7,041 bases of DNA, from assembly GCA_031269635.1 (NCBI GenBank), contig JAISYY010000168.1, forward strand, positions 1-7,041, written 5' to 3'. The stretch is from Tannerella sp. (GTDB taxonomy: Bacteria > Bacteroidota > Bacteroidia > Bacteroidales > Tannerellaceae). The translations under genes were made by a program, and so were the position numbers. Numbering within the stretch: the stretch's first letter is position 1; each line of letters starts with the position of its first letter. Positions 6,283 to 7,041 of the stretch are shown piece after piece. The notes under the pieces were generated by a model that searched no databases, was not told where the DNA came from, and saw only the letters and a list, made by a program, of their open reading frames with translations.

Positions 6283-7041
6283 TTATTTGTCTTTTACTTT
6301 GTTCCAGGTATCTTTCAGCGGTACCGTGCGGTTGAAAACAGGATTGCCGTCTGTGCTGTCCGGGTCGAGATTGAAATATCCGATGCGCAGGAACTGGAAA
6401 CGGTCATAAGGTTTTGCCTGTTTGAGTTCCTCTTCAACGAAGCAGTTTGTAAGGATTTTCAGGGAATCGGGGTTCAGCAGTTCATGAAAATCTTTTTCTT
6501 TTTCCTCCGAAGGATTTTCTACCGTGAAAAGGCGGTCGTACAGGCGCACTTCGGCCGGGACAGCATGTTTGACCGATACCCAGTGTATCGTGCCCTTCAC
6601 TTTGCGGTTGCTTTCCGGCATGCCGCTTTTCGTCCGGGGGTCATATTCGGCATAAACTTCCGTGACTTCGCCCGCCCCGTTCTTTTTACATCCCGTACAT
6701 TTTATGATGTATGAACAGCGCAACCTGACTTCCTGTCCGGGCGTAAGGCGGAAATATTTTTTCGGGGCGTCTTCCATAAAATCTTCCGCTTCGATATACA
6801 GTTCGCGCGAGAACGCTATTTGATGCGAACCGGCGGAAGGGTCTTCGGGATTGTTAACCGAATCGAGCATTTCAACTTTGTCTTCGGGATAGTTCGTTAA
6901 GATCAGTTTGACCGGGTTTATTACGGCGGCAACCCTTTTTGCCGTCGCATTAAGGTCTTCCCTTGCGGCATATTCAAGTTGTGCAACGTCAACGATACCG
7001 TCGTATTTGGTATAGCCTATCATGTTGATGAAACTGCGGAT
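6283..7041 (-). CDS. glnS: Glutaminyl-tRNA synthetase, C-terminal part (5' end outside the window)
   Basis: The frame stays open to the window edge (253 codons including the stop), starting IRSFINMIGYTKYDG, so the methionine at 7023 is internal and not the start. The segment covers the end of the catalytic half and the beta-barrel anticodon-binding region of GlnRS. Recognisable blocks are LEYAAREDLNATAKR, INPVKLILTNYP, KVKGTIHWVSVKHAVPAEVR with LYDRLF, and near the end AKPYDRFQFLRIGYF with DPDSTDGNPVFNRTVPLKDTW. These match GlnRS rather than GluRS. It attaches glutamine to tRNA-Gln in the cytoplasm. The HIGH and KMSKS signatures would lie upstream, outside the window. A CTGC pair sits in the barrel region (IIKCTGCKK). 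Having GlnRS implies direct glutaminylation, at least in part, rather than only the Glu-tRNA amidotransferase route. Confidence 0.95.
   Translation of the reverse strand: MRSFINMIGYTKYDGIVDVAQLEYAAREDLNATAKRVAAVINPVKLILTNYPEDKVEMLDSVNNPEDPSAGSHQIAFSRELYIEAEDFMEDAPKKYFRLTPGQEVRLRCSYIIKCTGCKKNGAGEVTEVYAEYDPRTKSGMPESNRKVKGTIHWVSVKHAVPAEVRLYDRLFTVENPSEEKEKDFHELLNPDSLKILTNCFVEEELKQAKPYDRFQFLRIGYFNLDPDSTDGNPVFNRTVPLKDTWNKVKDK

Noticed and set aside
6220..6714. A 164-codon plus-strand open frame opposite glnS and the TPR start
   Set aside because: It is antisense to certain coding sequence and spans two genes; no homology or promoter is apparent.
6283..7023. Taking the methionine at 7023 as the start of the synthetase gene
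   Set aside because: The frame continues upstream to the window edge with conserved GlnRS sequence (IRSFIN), so the residue is internal.

Overview
The window looks like a piece of a Bacteroidota chromosome, most likely order Bacteroidales. Three things point there: a porin of the Bacteroidetes-type 'putative porin' (Porin_10-like) kind, AT-rich leaders without clear Shine-Dalgarno sequences together with TAnnTTTG-type promoter elements, and a glutaminyl-tRNA synthetase next to an anaerobic 2-oxoacid:ferredoxin oxidoreductase operon. The genus cannot be fixed from the sequence. Every supported gene lies on the minus strand, so transcription runs from high to low coordinates, and almost no DNA is non-coding.

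Layout in order of transcription: (1) 7041-6283, the C-terminal 252 residues of GlnRS (glnS), whose start is outside the window; (2) 6272-5130, a cytoplasmic TPR protein 10 nt downstream of glnS and probably co-transcribed with it; (3) a 143-nt gap (5129-4987) with a good Bacteroidetes -7 element; (4) 4986-2166, a compact operon for a four-subunit 2-oxoacid:ferredoxin oxidoreductase. Its order is delta (8Fe ferredoxin), alpha, a 56-residue two-helix membrane protein missed by ordinary length cut-offs, beta, gamma; (5) 2150 to beyond base 1, a large outer-membrane porin-like beta-barrel protein starting 15 nt after the gamma gene. It runs off the window and very probably ends within a few codons of the edge.

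The oxidoreductase subunits form one enzyme. Alpha and beta carry the thiamine pyrophosphate site, beta and delta carry Fe-S clusters, and gamma completes the CoA/2-oxoacid-binding core. The enzyme interconverts a 2-oxoacid (2-oxoglutarate, or a branched-chain 2-oxoacid) plus CoA with acyl-CoA, CO2 and reduced ferredoxin. The least explained item is the small membrane protein translationally coupled to alpha by an ATGA overlap and placed inside an otherwise soluble enzyme's operon. The rest is ordinary Bacteroidales core genome; no mobile element, CRISPR array, tRNA or rRNA was seen.
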